Shown here piece by piece: positions 23,261 through 32,961 of a DNA stretch of 64,000 bases. Position numbers and translations under genes: made by a program. The notes beneath the pieces are model-generated. The model worked only from the letters and a program-made list of their open reading frames with translations. It was not told where the DNA came from and searched no databases. This DNA comes from Limnanthes douglasii subsp. nivea (taxonomy: Eukaryota > Streptophyta > Magnoliopsida > Brassicales > Limnanthaceae), in contig JAUPFV010000002.1 in the NCBI GenBank assembly GCA_036936605.1, forward strand, positions 125,472,376 to 125,536,375, written 5' to 3'. Position 1 is the stretch's first letter, and each line of letters starts with the position of its first letter.

Positions 23261-25401
23261 TACTAAAGCGTCATAGTTTTCTTGACTCTAAATATGACCT
23301 TCTTAAAAATATCATTTTCCATATTTATCACTCTTTGTGTTAGATATGAGTGTTAGTGTAGGTATGATGTATGAAATCTTGATAATCCAACTACAATAAA
23401 GTTATTATATATAATATATAGACAAAGCTCAATCGTTTTGGGTTTTACTATTTTTGGAGATTGAATGATGAATAACAAAATAATTAGTAAAATTCTAGCA
23501 TAAACTAAAATTTATTTTCGCAAAATCCATAAAAATTTATGGAAGGAACTAGAAGAGTTTTGGTAAGACTTGAAAAATTTATGCCACAAATAGCCCAATT
23601 CTAGCCGAATTAGAAGTAAATCCTACGGGAATCAGCTTAATTTTGGTGGTAACCTTTCTGAAAAAATATTAAACCATTATGCTGGAATTTCTTCTAATTA
23701 TGGTAAAATAAGGATAAATTCATACATAAATAGATTTGATTATTGCAATATTTTGATTTTTTTTATAATAAGAACAAATCTATAATTATTTTTTTACTTG
23801 AAGTTAATATCAAAACAAGGTCGTATATTCATTAAAAAAATAAATCATAAAAAACATATAAAATCTATAGATAATAAATATGAAACATTAATACATAATA
23901 AAATAACATCGTCCGACGAAAATACGTATAAAATAAAAACATAAAAAGGTCAATCTAGGTAATCATATAATATCCTTATTACTTTCCATAGTCCATGTGA
24001 GTGTAATTAAATAATGAAACGATATAAGATGTTATGTAATCATTTGTTTTTAGAAAATTCTTTCGTCAATGCCTCCAAATGTATTCTTTTTTTGTATTAG
24101 AAGATATTTTTGTTATTTTTCACATAATCCATGACTTATAAAGTCGATATAGGCACATCATGGTCGATTATAAATTGACAAAAAAATGACATATAGATTT
24201 CTACATAGTCAAACAAATAGATTAGATAGTCACATAATTCAAGATCTTGAATTGGAAAGTGATGTTAAAGGTCCACATAGGGCTAAAAAAGAACATATAA
24301 AAACCCAACAAAATAAAATATAAGATACGATAAATAATAAATTTTAATTTTCTTACAATAATTAATTAAATTATACTCACAACCGTATATGATACATTAT
24401 AAAGAGTTTCATGATATAACTATTTAGGTCACACCTCCACCAACATCAACTTATGAGGCAATCAGCTAAACATATTTTCCATGGTCTAATTGTAAGACGA
24501 GTTCGACTAACAGTCTAGCAAACCGACAAAATTGGTCAAGCTCTTCCCTAGATGCATCAAAATATCATCCTATACACGATATAAATATTCCAATACATAG
24601 ATCCTGCAAGCATATTTATCCAGTCCGCACAAGTCTTCTAAATACATCAGACATTATACTTTAATGCACAAAAAACTAATATCCACAAATAATATGCATC
24701 TAAAAAAACACATGACGCATGCACGCGTAGCTATAATTATATGAGCTCTCATTCTACCTTTGTTTAAATCAACATATAGGTCATCAATAAATATTTATTG
24801 TAATCATTCCAAACCAAATACCAACCTTCAATGGTGATCAATATGCTCACAGATTGAAAATGTATTAATGCCTAACATTTACTCGTAATACCTATATGAA
24901 TCCTCATTATTGTCTAACCGCCCAACTCCAATCAGTCACCATCCGCAAAAAAATCCCCCGATGACATAAACATTATCTAGTATAAAAAATATATCCTTGA
25001 AACTAAGATGTAAGATGTTAGTCTCCTCATGTCATATTTTGATAAAAAAAAATTGTCATGAGAGTTGACCAACCAAATAACCAAAGGGATTCTCAACCAA
25101 CCAATCTTGTATATCTATTTTCAGACATATCTCGTACCTAAAAATAAGTAGTAAGTCTAGAGGGGGAAACCCTTATGTGACTGTAATAAATTTAACAAAA
25201 TTAACTTTATAATTTGTGAACTATAAAAAAATAAAGTATAAATATAGGTATATTATTTAAAAATAAATAATAAAATACTAACATTCATTGTATATGTGTG
25301 AAAATCGAGTGTTTTTCTTTTGTATGAAATCTCCGAGGATAAATCAAAGGTCTATGCTTTTGTCTAAAGAAGAAATGTCGGTTGACAAATCTTCAGTGGT
25401 A
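23261..25401. other. AT-rich intergenic DNA, no gene seen
   Basis: No ORF with recognisable motifs and no clear repeat structure. Confidence 0.6.
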
Positions 25402-25406
25402 TATCC

Positions 25407-25733
25407 TGATGATGAAAAATATCAAGAACGGAAAGATAATAATAAAACATATATACAATGAAAAGTTAGAAAGATCCACAAGAAAATACCCTCACTAAAA
25501 CCCTAGCCGAAAATGATCTCTCCCCTTTAAGAAAAGATCGGTTAGCTTATATAGCAATTGTTGTCAGCTTTTTGGCCTATTGAGCCATTGGACTTAAACA
25601 ATTGGTCCATTAGAGGCTAATTCATCCCACAAACTTACTAAGTAAAAACATATTTACTTCTTATTACAAAGTACATATTGGTTAAATATTCCAAAAATCT
25701 GACTTACAAATCGAAAAAATTATTCCTTCATCA
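25407..25733 (-). repeat. 3' LTR of the gene-fragment-carrying element
   Basis: 327 bp, TG...CA ends. Adjacent to a PPT at 25734-25744 (plus strand GTAGCCCCCAT). Partner: 30624-30950. Confidence 0.9.
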
Positions 25734-25744
25734 GTAGCCCCCAT
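25734..25744 (-). other. Polypurine tract
   Basis: Minus strand ATGGGGGCTAC directly before the TGATGA start of the 3' LTR. A second similar GGGGGGCTA lies at about 25817-25826, perhaps a duplicated PPT. Confidence 0.75.
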
Positions 25745-25904
25745 AGTCCTTGCGAAGAATTCTAAGGAAGGACTAGTTTTGTCACTACTTCAGATTTTAC
25801 TTGTTCCTTATTTGTAGCCCCCCAATTGTTGCGAAGAATTCTGAGAGATGAGTAATTTTGGCATTGCTTCAAGTGTTACCTGTGAAAACATAAAATGTCT
25901 TGGC

Positions 25905-26575
25905 CAACAGATGTAGACCAACAGATGTTAGAAGATCCAGCAGACCCAAAATAATAAATTTTGAGTGTTGACCAACTAATGTTAGAAGATCCTTCGGAAT
26001 AACGAATCTCATGTGTTGACCAACTAATAGTTGGAAAGATGTAGACCAACAGATGTAGGAAATATAGACCAACAAATGTTAGAAGATCCATCAGATCCAA
26101 AATAATAAATTTTGAGTGTTGACCAACTAATGTTGGAAGATCTTTCGGATCCAAAATAACAAATCTCATATGTTGACCAACTAATAGTTGGAAGATCCTT
26201 CGGATCCAAAATAACAAATCTTATATGTTGACCAACTAATAGTTGGAAGATCATTTTGATCTAAAATAATGAACTTCGAATGTTGACCAATTAAAATTGG
26301 AAGATCCATTAGATCCAAAATAATAATGAATTTTAATTGTTGACCAACTACTGTTAGAAGATCTCTCGGATCCAAAATAATAATGAATTTCAAGTGTTGA
26401 CAAACTAGTGTTGGAAGATCCCTCAGATCCAAAATAATAATGAATTTCAAGTGTTGACCAATTAAAATTGGAAGATCCCTTAGATCCAAAATAATAATGC
26501 ATTTCAAATGTTGACCAACTACTGTTGGAAGATCCTTTATATCCAAAATAATAATGAATTTCAACATATAAAAAT
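25905..26575. repeat. 57-bp minisatellite in the 3' untranslated part of the LTR element
   Basis: About twelve copies of a unit containing GTTGACCAACTA, GTTGGAAGATCC and CGGATCCAAAATAATAAT. Spacings of the GTTGACCAACT word are mostly 54-58 bases. Each unit has a small inverted repeat (CCAACTA...TAGTTGG or similar), and GATCC occurs repeatedly. Open frames on the minus strand are by-products of the period. Tandem arrays near the 3' end are known in Tat-lineage gypsy elements, fitting the PBS. Confidence 0.9.
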
Positions 26576-26730
26576 ACTATATTTGTGGCAGTCAATACCA
26601 GATTGGATACAAGGCATGTGTGAATCTTTAGTAACAGACCATAAGAGATAGCATAGCAGCAAAGAGTTATGCAACAAGATCAGAAAAAGGCATGTAAACT
26701 ACCACCAAACACAAATAAGTTCCAACAATT

Positions 26731-26802
26731 GGGCATTTGGTCTAGTGGTATGATTCTCGCTTTGGGTGCGAGAGGTCCCGAGTTTGATTCTCGGAATGCC
26801 CC
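26731..26802 (+). tRNA. tRNA-Pro (UGG), with an altered T loop
   Basis: A full 72-base cloverleaf: acceptor GGGCATT pairs with AATGCCC, the D arm includes GGTCTAGTGGTA, the anticodon loop is TTTGGGT with anticodon TGG, and the T stem CCGAG pairs with CTCGG. The T loop is TTTGATT instead of TTCGATT, so the nearly invariant C56 is U. C56 pairs with G19 and is also part of the internal promoter B box, so transcription or folding may be impaired. It sits inside the LTR element, on the opposite strand. Probably a captured tRNA gene or recent pseudogene. Confidence 0.85.
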
Positions 26803-26947
26803 CGAAAATATTTTATATTTTAATTCTCAAATCTGTCTCAGCATAAGCAGGCAAAAGTTTCTCAAAACTCAAGTTTTAAATCAACAAAAACTACAACAAT
26901 ACAAGAGCAATTATCGTGGAAGACAGAGCAAACAAATATCAGAGAAA

Positions 26948-27012
26948 GGCATGCAACAGTTTCTTAGATACTTGAATTCGCTAGAGGGGTTGCGGTTTCA
27001 ATTCTCTAAATG
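26948..27012 (+). pseudogene. Possible degenerate second tRNA-Pro copy
   Basis: GGTTTCAATTCTCTAAATGCC near 26992-27012 resembles the 3' quarter of the tRNA-Pro above (AGTTTGATTCTCGGAATGCC), and the upstream words AGAAAGGCATG and GATACTTGAATTCGCTAGAG may reflect a duplicated flank and a worn 5' part. No cloverleaf can form. The similarity is short, so this is tentative. Confidence 0.35.
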
Positions 27013-27800
27013 CCAAAAAATATGATCCATAACAATTCTTTTGTTTCTGACAAGATATTTTGGCAACGAACTAAACTTAATTAATAAGAAATTAGAACAA
27101 TTTAAAGCATAGTGGGATTCTATCATTAATTAAGCTTAAAACTATAGCAATACAGAACAATCATAGCACTTTAGTTAATTTTGACATGAAGGTGAAGGTA
27201 CCAGGGTAAGAAAAACTAGCCAGCAGAATAATCAGGCAGAACTAAGGGTGTGACAGAGTCCTTTCCGTTTATAGAAAGTTGAACCCACATCTAATCAAGG
27301 TAAGATTACACACGTAGTAGCAAATGAAAACCAGCAGCCGGGCATCTTAGTTAGTTACTAATAATTTCAAATATGTAAGAAGACCAAGTCTTCCAATAAG
27401 AATTAAAAATATGTTAATGGATACAGTTCAGCAAAGTTTGACAGGGATATCTTAAAACCTCAACAACACAGTAAAGAGACAGTTGCATATCAACCATAAA
27501 TGGACATGAATGGACACAAACTTTGGTATTGGCATCGATTGAACACCTTTAATAGAGAAAGTCAAGCATAGCTCGACATGAGTTTCTAACTACTGCTAAA
27601 AATTAACGAACTTAATAAGCATAGGAAGGCATCGATTGCGCGGATACAAACAAAACCAAATAAGCAACAAACGCAATTAGGTATTTAGAAACAGTAGAAA
27701 TCAATACCTGAATGAAACAAGGAATGTGATGTCTTCAACCTAATTCGCAACTCCCGTAGCCCTAACAAATCAAGAGAGTGACGGTGTTTGGCTATGAGTT
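27013..27800. other. Internal non-coding part of the LTR element
   Basis: No ORF or motif recognised between the tRNA remnants and the HAC1-like fragment. Confidence 0.5.
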
Positions 27801-27806
27801 AATTTA

Positions 27807-28542
27807 CTAATAGCATGATTTGGTAGTGCCTGACTGCAAATTATGTATCTGTTCCGGACGATGGCTAACCCACTTCCGAAGACCATTAATATGCTCTCTG
27901 ACTTGATCTAGAGAGAACAATTTGGTTAATGATACTCCCTTCACATTTGGCTTTCCGGACTTTGTTTCAGCTGTACTTTTAGCAGGTTCTGTTACAAGTT
28001 TTTGCGTCGCCACAACATCTTTTTCTAGGGATATTCCTTCCGGTTTAGATGGAGCCAGAGACTCAATATGCATAACAGATTCCCCTCGAAGCCTTTGTCT
28101 GGGAGTCTCCTCTGCAGCATCATTCTTTAGCTCACTAATCCGCGTACTTCTTTGTCCAGGCATATCCGGAACTTCCCCTTTCACTTCCACTACTGGAGGT
28201 CTTGCCGATGTACGTAGATCAGCATGTTGATACGCTTTCCGCTGCACATTTACATGAGGTTCATTAACTGTAAAATTTTCAATCACTGGTGCAAGCGAAT
28301 GAGAAATCTGCTCAATCTTCATGCGCTTCAGAGAAGGTTGCAGGTCATCTGATACATCAGCACCTGATGGAACGTCAGAAAACTTTACATCAGATGCGTC
28401 CCCAGAATCATAGGATTTACATGAGCCGCCAGTTAAACTAGGAATAGCTGTTGTAGAGTTTCGATTTATTTTTTCCCTTTCTTGTCGCTGTATAAAGTCC
28501 TTTGCAGGAACACAAACAAGGCAATCTAAGAGCCTGCAATTC
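27807..28542 (-). pseudogene. Fragment of a HAC1-type (CBP/p300-like) histone acetyltransferase gene
   Basis: An exon probably begins at 28542, after an acceptor TACTAG. It reads NCRLLDCLVCVPAKDFIQ, the end of a TAZ zinc finger, then LKRMKIEQISHSLAP in the linker, and near its end KSGKPNVKGVSLTKLF and DQVREHINGLRKWV, which are characteristic of plant HAC1/HAC12 just before the PHD and acetyltransferase domains. The family is about 1,700 residues; only about 245 remain, and the frame stops after GTTKSCY, before the PHD finger. An intact HAC protein acetylates histones as a transcription coactivator in the nucleus. This piece cannot. It lies in the sense direction of the LTR element. Confidence 0.8.
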
Positions 28543-29110
28543 CTAGTATGATCAAACAATTAACAGTCAAAGAATTACATAACAATAAGTTTCAGAGAGA
28601 AATGCATATAAGTAATGAACAATGAAAAATATATTGTATCACATATAACCAATGAACAATGAAAAGTACATTGTATCACTACATATAAGCAATAAGCAAC
28701 TTAAATACACACTGTATCACATAGTTCGTGATAATAACATATGTAATAAGATACCAACTAACCTGGCAAGGGACTTCATATGAAGATTATATTTTGTTTC
28801 AATGTTATCGGTCCTAGTCAAAATTCCTTGCAGTTATAATTAATAATGCCAAATTGTACGGTATAATATCTAAATATCGTAAAGAATTATTTTTGCAAAA
28901 TAATATACATTCAGCATTCCCCAGAAAAGATTCCATAGTATAGAAGTCACTTACCTTTGACAGCACAAGCTCTAACAGTGGAAAAGAATCAGAGACTTTT
29001 CTTTCAGCCCTGGATAAAGCAAACAAGCTATGCAAGGAACTTCTGTTGACATTTCATAAGTGTGATTCTTAGAATTTTATGGATAATTGGATATAACAAT
29101 TATGTATGGC
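28543..29110 (-). other. Unassigned stretch between captured gene fragments
   Basis: One open stretch (28814-29035, minus) includes LFALSRAERKVSDSFPLLELV, which looks protein-like but is not recognised. The donor-like AGGTTAGT near 28773 could end an exon upstream of the HAC1-like exon. The rest appears non-coding. Confidence 0.4.
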
Positions 29111-29134
29111 CTTCACATGTAATAAACCTATCTT

Positions 29135-29269
29135 GTTGTTATTCCACAACAAAGCACACACTTGAGAACCAGTATCGACTGAATTCAGACAAGCACCCGT
29201 GTGCGCATTCCAGAACTTGATTGTTCTGTCTCCATCCCCACCTCCTGATGCGAGCAAGTTACTTACCAA
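29135..29269 (-). pseudogene. CDC20 fragment: one WD40 blade
   Basis: The frame reads [20 protein letters not shown], then [20 protein letters not shown]. The pattern [26 protein letters not shown] is specific to Cdc20/Fizzy-type activators of the anaphase-promoting complex. Only about 42 residues of one blade remain; the sequence then diverges ([10 protein letters not shown]) and stops. It is about 0.6 kb downstream, same strand, of the CDC20 N-terminal fragment, so both likely came from one captured gene. Confidence 0.85.
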
Positions 29270-29820
29270 ACCCTAGTTTTGTAAGTCTTCACTGGGTCCA
29301 ATGCGCTGTCACAAACATCATCTATAGATAATCGTTTAATGTTGATGAGCAACGGCCTCCCATAGTCTGAATCGAGATCAAATCCACCGCTTATATGGAT
29401 CTGCCTCGAATAATTACACAAACTCTCAAAATCGCTTTCAGAAACAAAATCCTCATCGGACCACTCTTGGTTGTAGATGTTTTCGTTGTTGTCGGTATTA
29501 CAACAGTTGTCATCGCAGCCGTTGCTATCGGTATCGTTGAAATGTGTGCTTTTGGTGTCAGAATCATAAACAGCGGTGTCATCGTCATGCTTGCTTTCAC
29601 TGTCAGACTCAGAATCGACGGTGCCCTCGTCAAGCTTGCTTTCGGTGTCGGACTCAGAATCTGCGGTCTCGTCGTCCAGCTTGTTTTCGGTGTCAGACTC
29701 AGAAACGAGGGTCCCATCGCCCAATTCGTTTTCGGTGTCAGGCTCAGAAACGAGGGTATCATCGTCGGGGTTAAATTTCTTTGAAGGTGAGGGACGGCCA
29801 GGATCGGTAGTTGTATCCAT
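29270..29820 (-). CDS. Acidic repeat ORF of unknown function inside the LTR element
   Basis: An open frame of about 185 codons; the ATG at 29820 ([17 protein letters not shown]) is preferred over the ATG nine bases upstream. Residues 20-100 contain about five repeats of a 16-17 residue unit such as [15 protein letters not shown], rich in Asp, Glu and Ser. The C-terminal part reads [17 protein letters not shown] and [11 protein letters not shown]; the Y/S-R-Q...GGFDxD pattern faintly recalls UPF0725/cystatin-like plant proteins, not proven. A good donor (GTAAGT) near the end suggests the original exon ended there. The strict internal repeat and open frame could mean a captured exon under little decay. 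No function is claimed. Confidence 0.5.
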
Positions 29821-29887
29821 GTTCACCAAACCCTAATACCCAAATTTCTTTTCTTTGACTTTTTTGGTTTATTTAATAATTGACGTT

Positions 29888-30202
29888 CTGTTCGTAAGGC
29901 ATCAAATCCACCGGTTCCGGTGGCTTATTCCTGAATGCGAGAATTGGAGGCCTGTTCATGTTAAACGTTTCCGCTAATTACTTCTGGTATGTTGTACTCG
30001 ACGGCGAGCTCATCGATCCGGCGGGATTCTCTTTACCTTTTCTACCGTCTATCACCATGTAGTGCGCGTAATCGAAATCTATAGCCGCTCGATTCGGTAT
30101 GAATCTGTCCAAGTTCTCTTTCGAAGGCCTTCTGGTGAGAAAGAGTTTGTCTTGAAGTGGATTTCTAGATCTGGGAATCATGTGTGAAGGACCTGGATCC
30201 AT
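29888..30202 (-). pseudogene. CDC20 fragment: N-terminal region with C-box
   Basis: From the ATG at 30202: [20 protein letters not shown], then [20 protein letters not shown] and [10 protein letters not shown], a close match to plant CDC20 N-termini. DRFIPNR is the C-box that binds the anaphase-promoting complex. After YQK there is a TAA stop, but the homology continues in the same frame (LAETFNMNRPPILAFRNKPP), so it is a nonsense mutation. Similarity ends near 29888 and the WD40 domain is missing except for one separate blade at 29135-29269. An intact CDC20 activates APC/C in mitosis; this copy cannot. Confidence 0.88.
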
Positions 30203-30604
30203 ATCTGTAAAATACAAAGAAAACACAAACACAAACACACACAAAAAACAACAAAACACAAACAGTAATACGAAATTCTATGAAGATATTAACAGAACAA
30301 TAGATCCTGCAAAATTGTTAGATGAATCAAGAAATATTATAAACAAAGAGATAATAGCGAGCAGTTGTGTGTCCAAAATTGTTCAGAGAGAATAGCAAGA
30401 ATGATCGTCGTTAAAGCTTGGGTTCGAAAGGGAGAGGTCGCGGTGGTTGGCGATGGCCATGGCGAGGAGGCCGATGGAGCTTTGGCTCTCTCGAAGGCGA
30501 GTTTGATTACATAGCAGCGAGTCAGAGGGTAATCCTTTAGGATTCGATTGATAAAAACGATGATCGTAACGGTTTTGGATATGTTATCCGGGTACCGGTC
30601 GAAT
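30203..30604 (-). other. Leader region of the LTR element between PBS and CDC20 fragment
   Basis: Contains a GC-richer patch around 30420-30500 with a short open frame on the minus strand (APSASSPWPSPTTATSP), possibly more captured host sequence such as a promoter or 5' UTR. Not identified. Confidence 0.4.
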
Positions 30605-30621
30605 TCCCACAGACGGCGCCA
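30605..30621 (-). other. Primer binding site of the LTR element
   Basis: Minus strand TGGCGCCGTCTGTGGGA, two bases from the LTR end. TGGCGCCGT matches the 3' end of tRNA-Asp as used by many Tat/Athila gypsy elements; the rest is a common variant. Confidence 0.8.
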
Positions 30622-30623
30622 TT

Positions 30624-30950
30624 TGATGATGAAAAATATCAAGAACGAAAAGATAATTGTAAAACATATATAAAAGGAAAAGTTAGAAAGATCCACAAGA
30701 AAATACCCTCACTGAAACCCTAACCGAAAATGATATCTCCCCTTTAAGAAAAGATCAGTTAGCTTATATAGCAATTGTTGTGGGATTTTTGGCCTATTGA
30801 GCCATTGGACTTAAACAATTGATCCATTAGAGGCTAATTCATCCCGCAAACTTATTAAGTAAAAACATATTTACTTCTTATTACAAAGTATATATTGGTT
30901 AAATATTCCAAAAATCTGACTTGCGAATCGAATAAATTCTTCCCTCATCA
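30624..30950 (-). repeat. 5' LTR of the gene-fragment-carrying element
   Basis: 327 bp, TG...CA ends, followed on the plus strand by the target duplication TATCC. Direct partner of 25407-25733. Confidence 0.9.
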
Positions 30951-30987
30951 TATCCCATGTGTATACATCCTTTACAACCACCAGCGT

Positions 30988-32112
30988 GTTTATTATTTAG
31001 AAAGTGTACCAATTACATAGATTATAAAGCTTTTATTTATAGATAAACTATATGAGCTAATGGGTCTAGGCCTTATATCTCTAACACCCTCTCTCAAACT
31101 CGCAATGCTTATTCTTGCATTGTGAATTTGTTACACAAAATAAAAACCAAAATTACAACAAAAATGAAACACAAAACTTCAAAACCATAATCGAAAGCCA
31201 AAACCAAAAAAAATTCCAAAATCAAAATCAAAACGTCAAAACCTAAAATCAAACTCCAATCTCTAATTTCCAAGCTCCAATCTTCAAACTCAATCTCTAA
31301 TCTTCAAACTCTAATCTATAACATCCAGTCTCTAATCTCTACTCTCCAAACTCCAATATCCAAACTTCAATATCCAAACTCTAAAATATAAACTCCAATC
31401 TCCATTATTCAATATTCAAACTCCGATCTCCAAACTCCAAACTAATTCAAACGCAATCTAAGCACCAAACGAATCCAAACGAAGCCAAATAAATCCAAAC
31501 AAAGGCAGACAAAACTAAATAAATCCAAACAAGTCCAAACGAATCCAAACTAAATCTATACCAAATCCAAATCCAAACGAAGAACGAAATCTAAATACCA
31601 AACTAATCGAAACAAATCCAAACAAAACATAATCAAAATCAAAATCAAAATTGAGTCTACGATTTTTAACAACAAAAATCTGCATTATTCCACTAGTGAT
31701 TTCTCCTGAACCATAACACTGAATCATAATTCAACCGGTCAGATTGAAGTATTGGATGTCTTAACCCACTGTCCAAAATTCAGAAACAATAGACATTGTT
31801 TACCTCTCGATCAGGTTTGTTGATTGTGGTTGCACACACCACATCCGAAAACAAAAAAAAATCACTTTTTTTTCTTCCGGCGGACAGCTAAAACAACTGT
31901 CTGGCAGCACAACGCAAGACAAAAAAATTTCAAAATCTAAAACTACGCTCTAATATCATGTAGAAAAAGGTCAAACAAAGAAAGACGACTAGAAAAACAA
32001 AAAGACGAATATGGTTTATTATTTAGAAAGCATACCAATTACATATAGTATAAAGCTTTTATTTATAGACAAACTATATGAGCTAATGGGTCTATGCGTT
32101 ATATCTCTAACA
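30988..32112 (-). mobile_element. Second TRIM-like element with a low-complexity interior
   Basis: A direct repeat of about 99 bp (30988-31086 and 32014-32112) shares GTTTATTATTTAGAAAG at the start and ATATCTCTAACA at the end. On the minus strand each repeat starts TGTTAGAGATAT. The copy at the right runs 31959-32112 and is followed by TGATATTAGAGC (31947-31958), a weak tRNA-iMet PBS. The left copy is preceded (minus strand) by a purine-rich TTTGAGAGAGGG. The left LTR has lost about 55 bases. The interior (31087-31946) is dominated by AATCCAAAC and CTCCAATCTC-like words and has no genes. Confidence 0.7.
31200..31640. repeat. Low-complexity CCAATCTC / AATCCAAA tract
   Basis: Irregular repetition of short pyrimidine and CAAA-rich words. 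It produces a Phe/Asp/Ser-rich pseudo-ORF on the minus strand (31515-31727) that is not a gene. Confidence 0.7.
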
Positions 32113-32470
32113 CTTTTTATATCCAAATTGACCAAAAAACACCATATTGTTGTAAGTCGGTCATCGACACTCCTCAACCATTAATTTAATATACTCTAAT
32201 TTAAATCGAAGTAACTATAACTTCAATAATATTTTTAAAGAAAACTAAAATTCAATAATATAGAACCTAAATTTAACTTAAGAAATATTTGTGGTTTTTA
32301 ATCTAATTTGTATATTTTTATCATTTTTAAAATTTAAAAAATACCATAATATTTTTAAAAAATATGAATTAAAAGGTAAAAATAAAACTTAAAAATGATA
32401 AAAACGTGAAAATAATAGTTAATAAATTAAAAGAATTCGATATTTTTTATAGTATTATTTTTAACTTTAA

Positions 32471-32927
32471 GGGTAAAAGTAGACTAAAATACAAATATTT
32501 TCCTCATGTTTACCAACTGTCGTGCAACCGTCCTCAATATTTATTTTTGTATTAAAAGAATCTTCCATGTTTATCAATTGTTTCATCCATAGTCCGTCAC
32601 GCGTGAGATTTTCATGATTGCGACATATGGCACCATGAGCACTAGCGTATTTGTTGCACATTTAATCCACACAAAATATTAGCCCATAATGCCCTTTCAT
32701 ATGCCAACTCAGCCGCCACATTGGATGACACTAGGACATATAATTTTTAAATTCATTACTTTTTATAGTTTAATCTATTAACTAACCTAAGTTACCTAAT
32801 AGTTTAAACTGTGTTGGATGGTAACCTAATACTCATAATAATTCAACTCTATTATAACCTACCTTGCCTATTATTATGGATGATTTAGTGGTTGAATTAT
32901 ATTGATATTTAAATGAGATAATATTTA

Positions 32928-32961
<34 letters not shown>

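Larger units (their letters stand above)
25407..30950 (-). mobile_element. Non-autonomous LTR retrotransposon carrying host gene fragments
   Basis: Direct repeats of 327 bp (25407-25733 and 30624-30950) both start TGATGATG and end CATCA, and differ at about 20 positions by my manual count. TATCC lies on each outer side (25402-25406, 30951-30955), a 5-bp target duplication. On the minus strand the repeat at 30624-30950 is followed by TGGCGCCGTCTGTGGGA, a PBS form used by Tat/Athila gypsy elements, and the other is preceded by ATGGGGGCTAC, a matching PPT. The 4.9-kb interior has no gag, protease, RT or integrase. Instead it holds pieces of CDC20 and a HAC1-like gene, an acidic ORF, a tRNA-Pro and a minisatellite. 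It must have moved with proteins from another element. Confidence 0.9.

Noticed and set aside
25869..26595. Several overlapping minus-strand ORFs of 68-128 codons with repeats such as LVGQH
   Set aside because: They are the 57-bp minisatellite read in different frames; the period is a multiple of three, so frames stay open without selection.
28543..28559. TTG-started extension of the HAC1-like fragment (FDHT)
   Set aside because: A good acceptor (TACTAG) lies just before NCRLLDC, so these bases are more likely intron.
28814..29035. ORF with ALSRAERKVSDSFPLLELV
   Set aside because: It looks protein-like and may be another captured exon, but no family was recognised and there is no splice or start support; only mentioned within the spacer entry.
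29391..29836. Plus- and minus-strand ORFs opposite the acidic ORF
   Set aside because: Shadows of the acidic repeat region, whose low complexity opens other frames.
31515..31727. Phe/Asp/Ser-rich minus-strand ORF
   Set aside because: Encoded by a low-complexity AATCCAAA tract in a TRIM-like interior.
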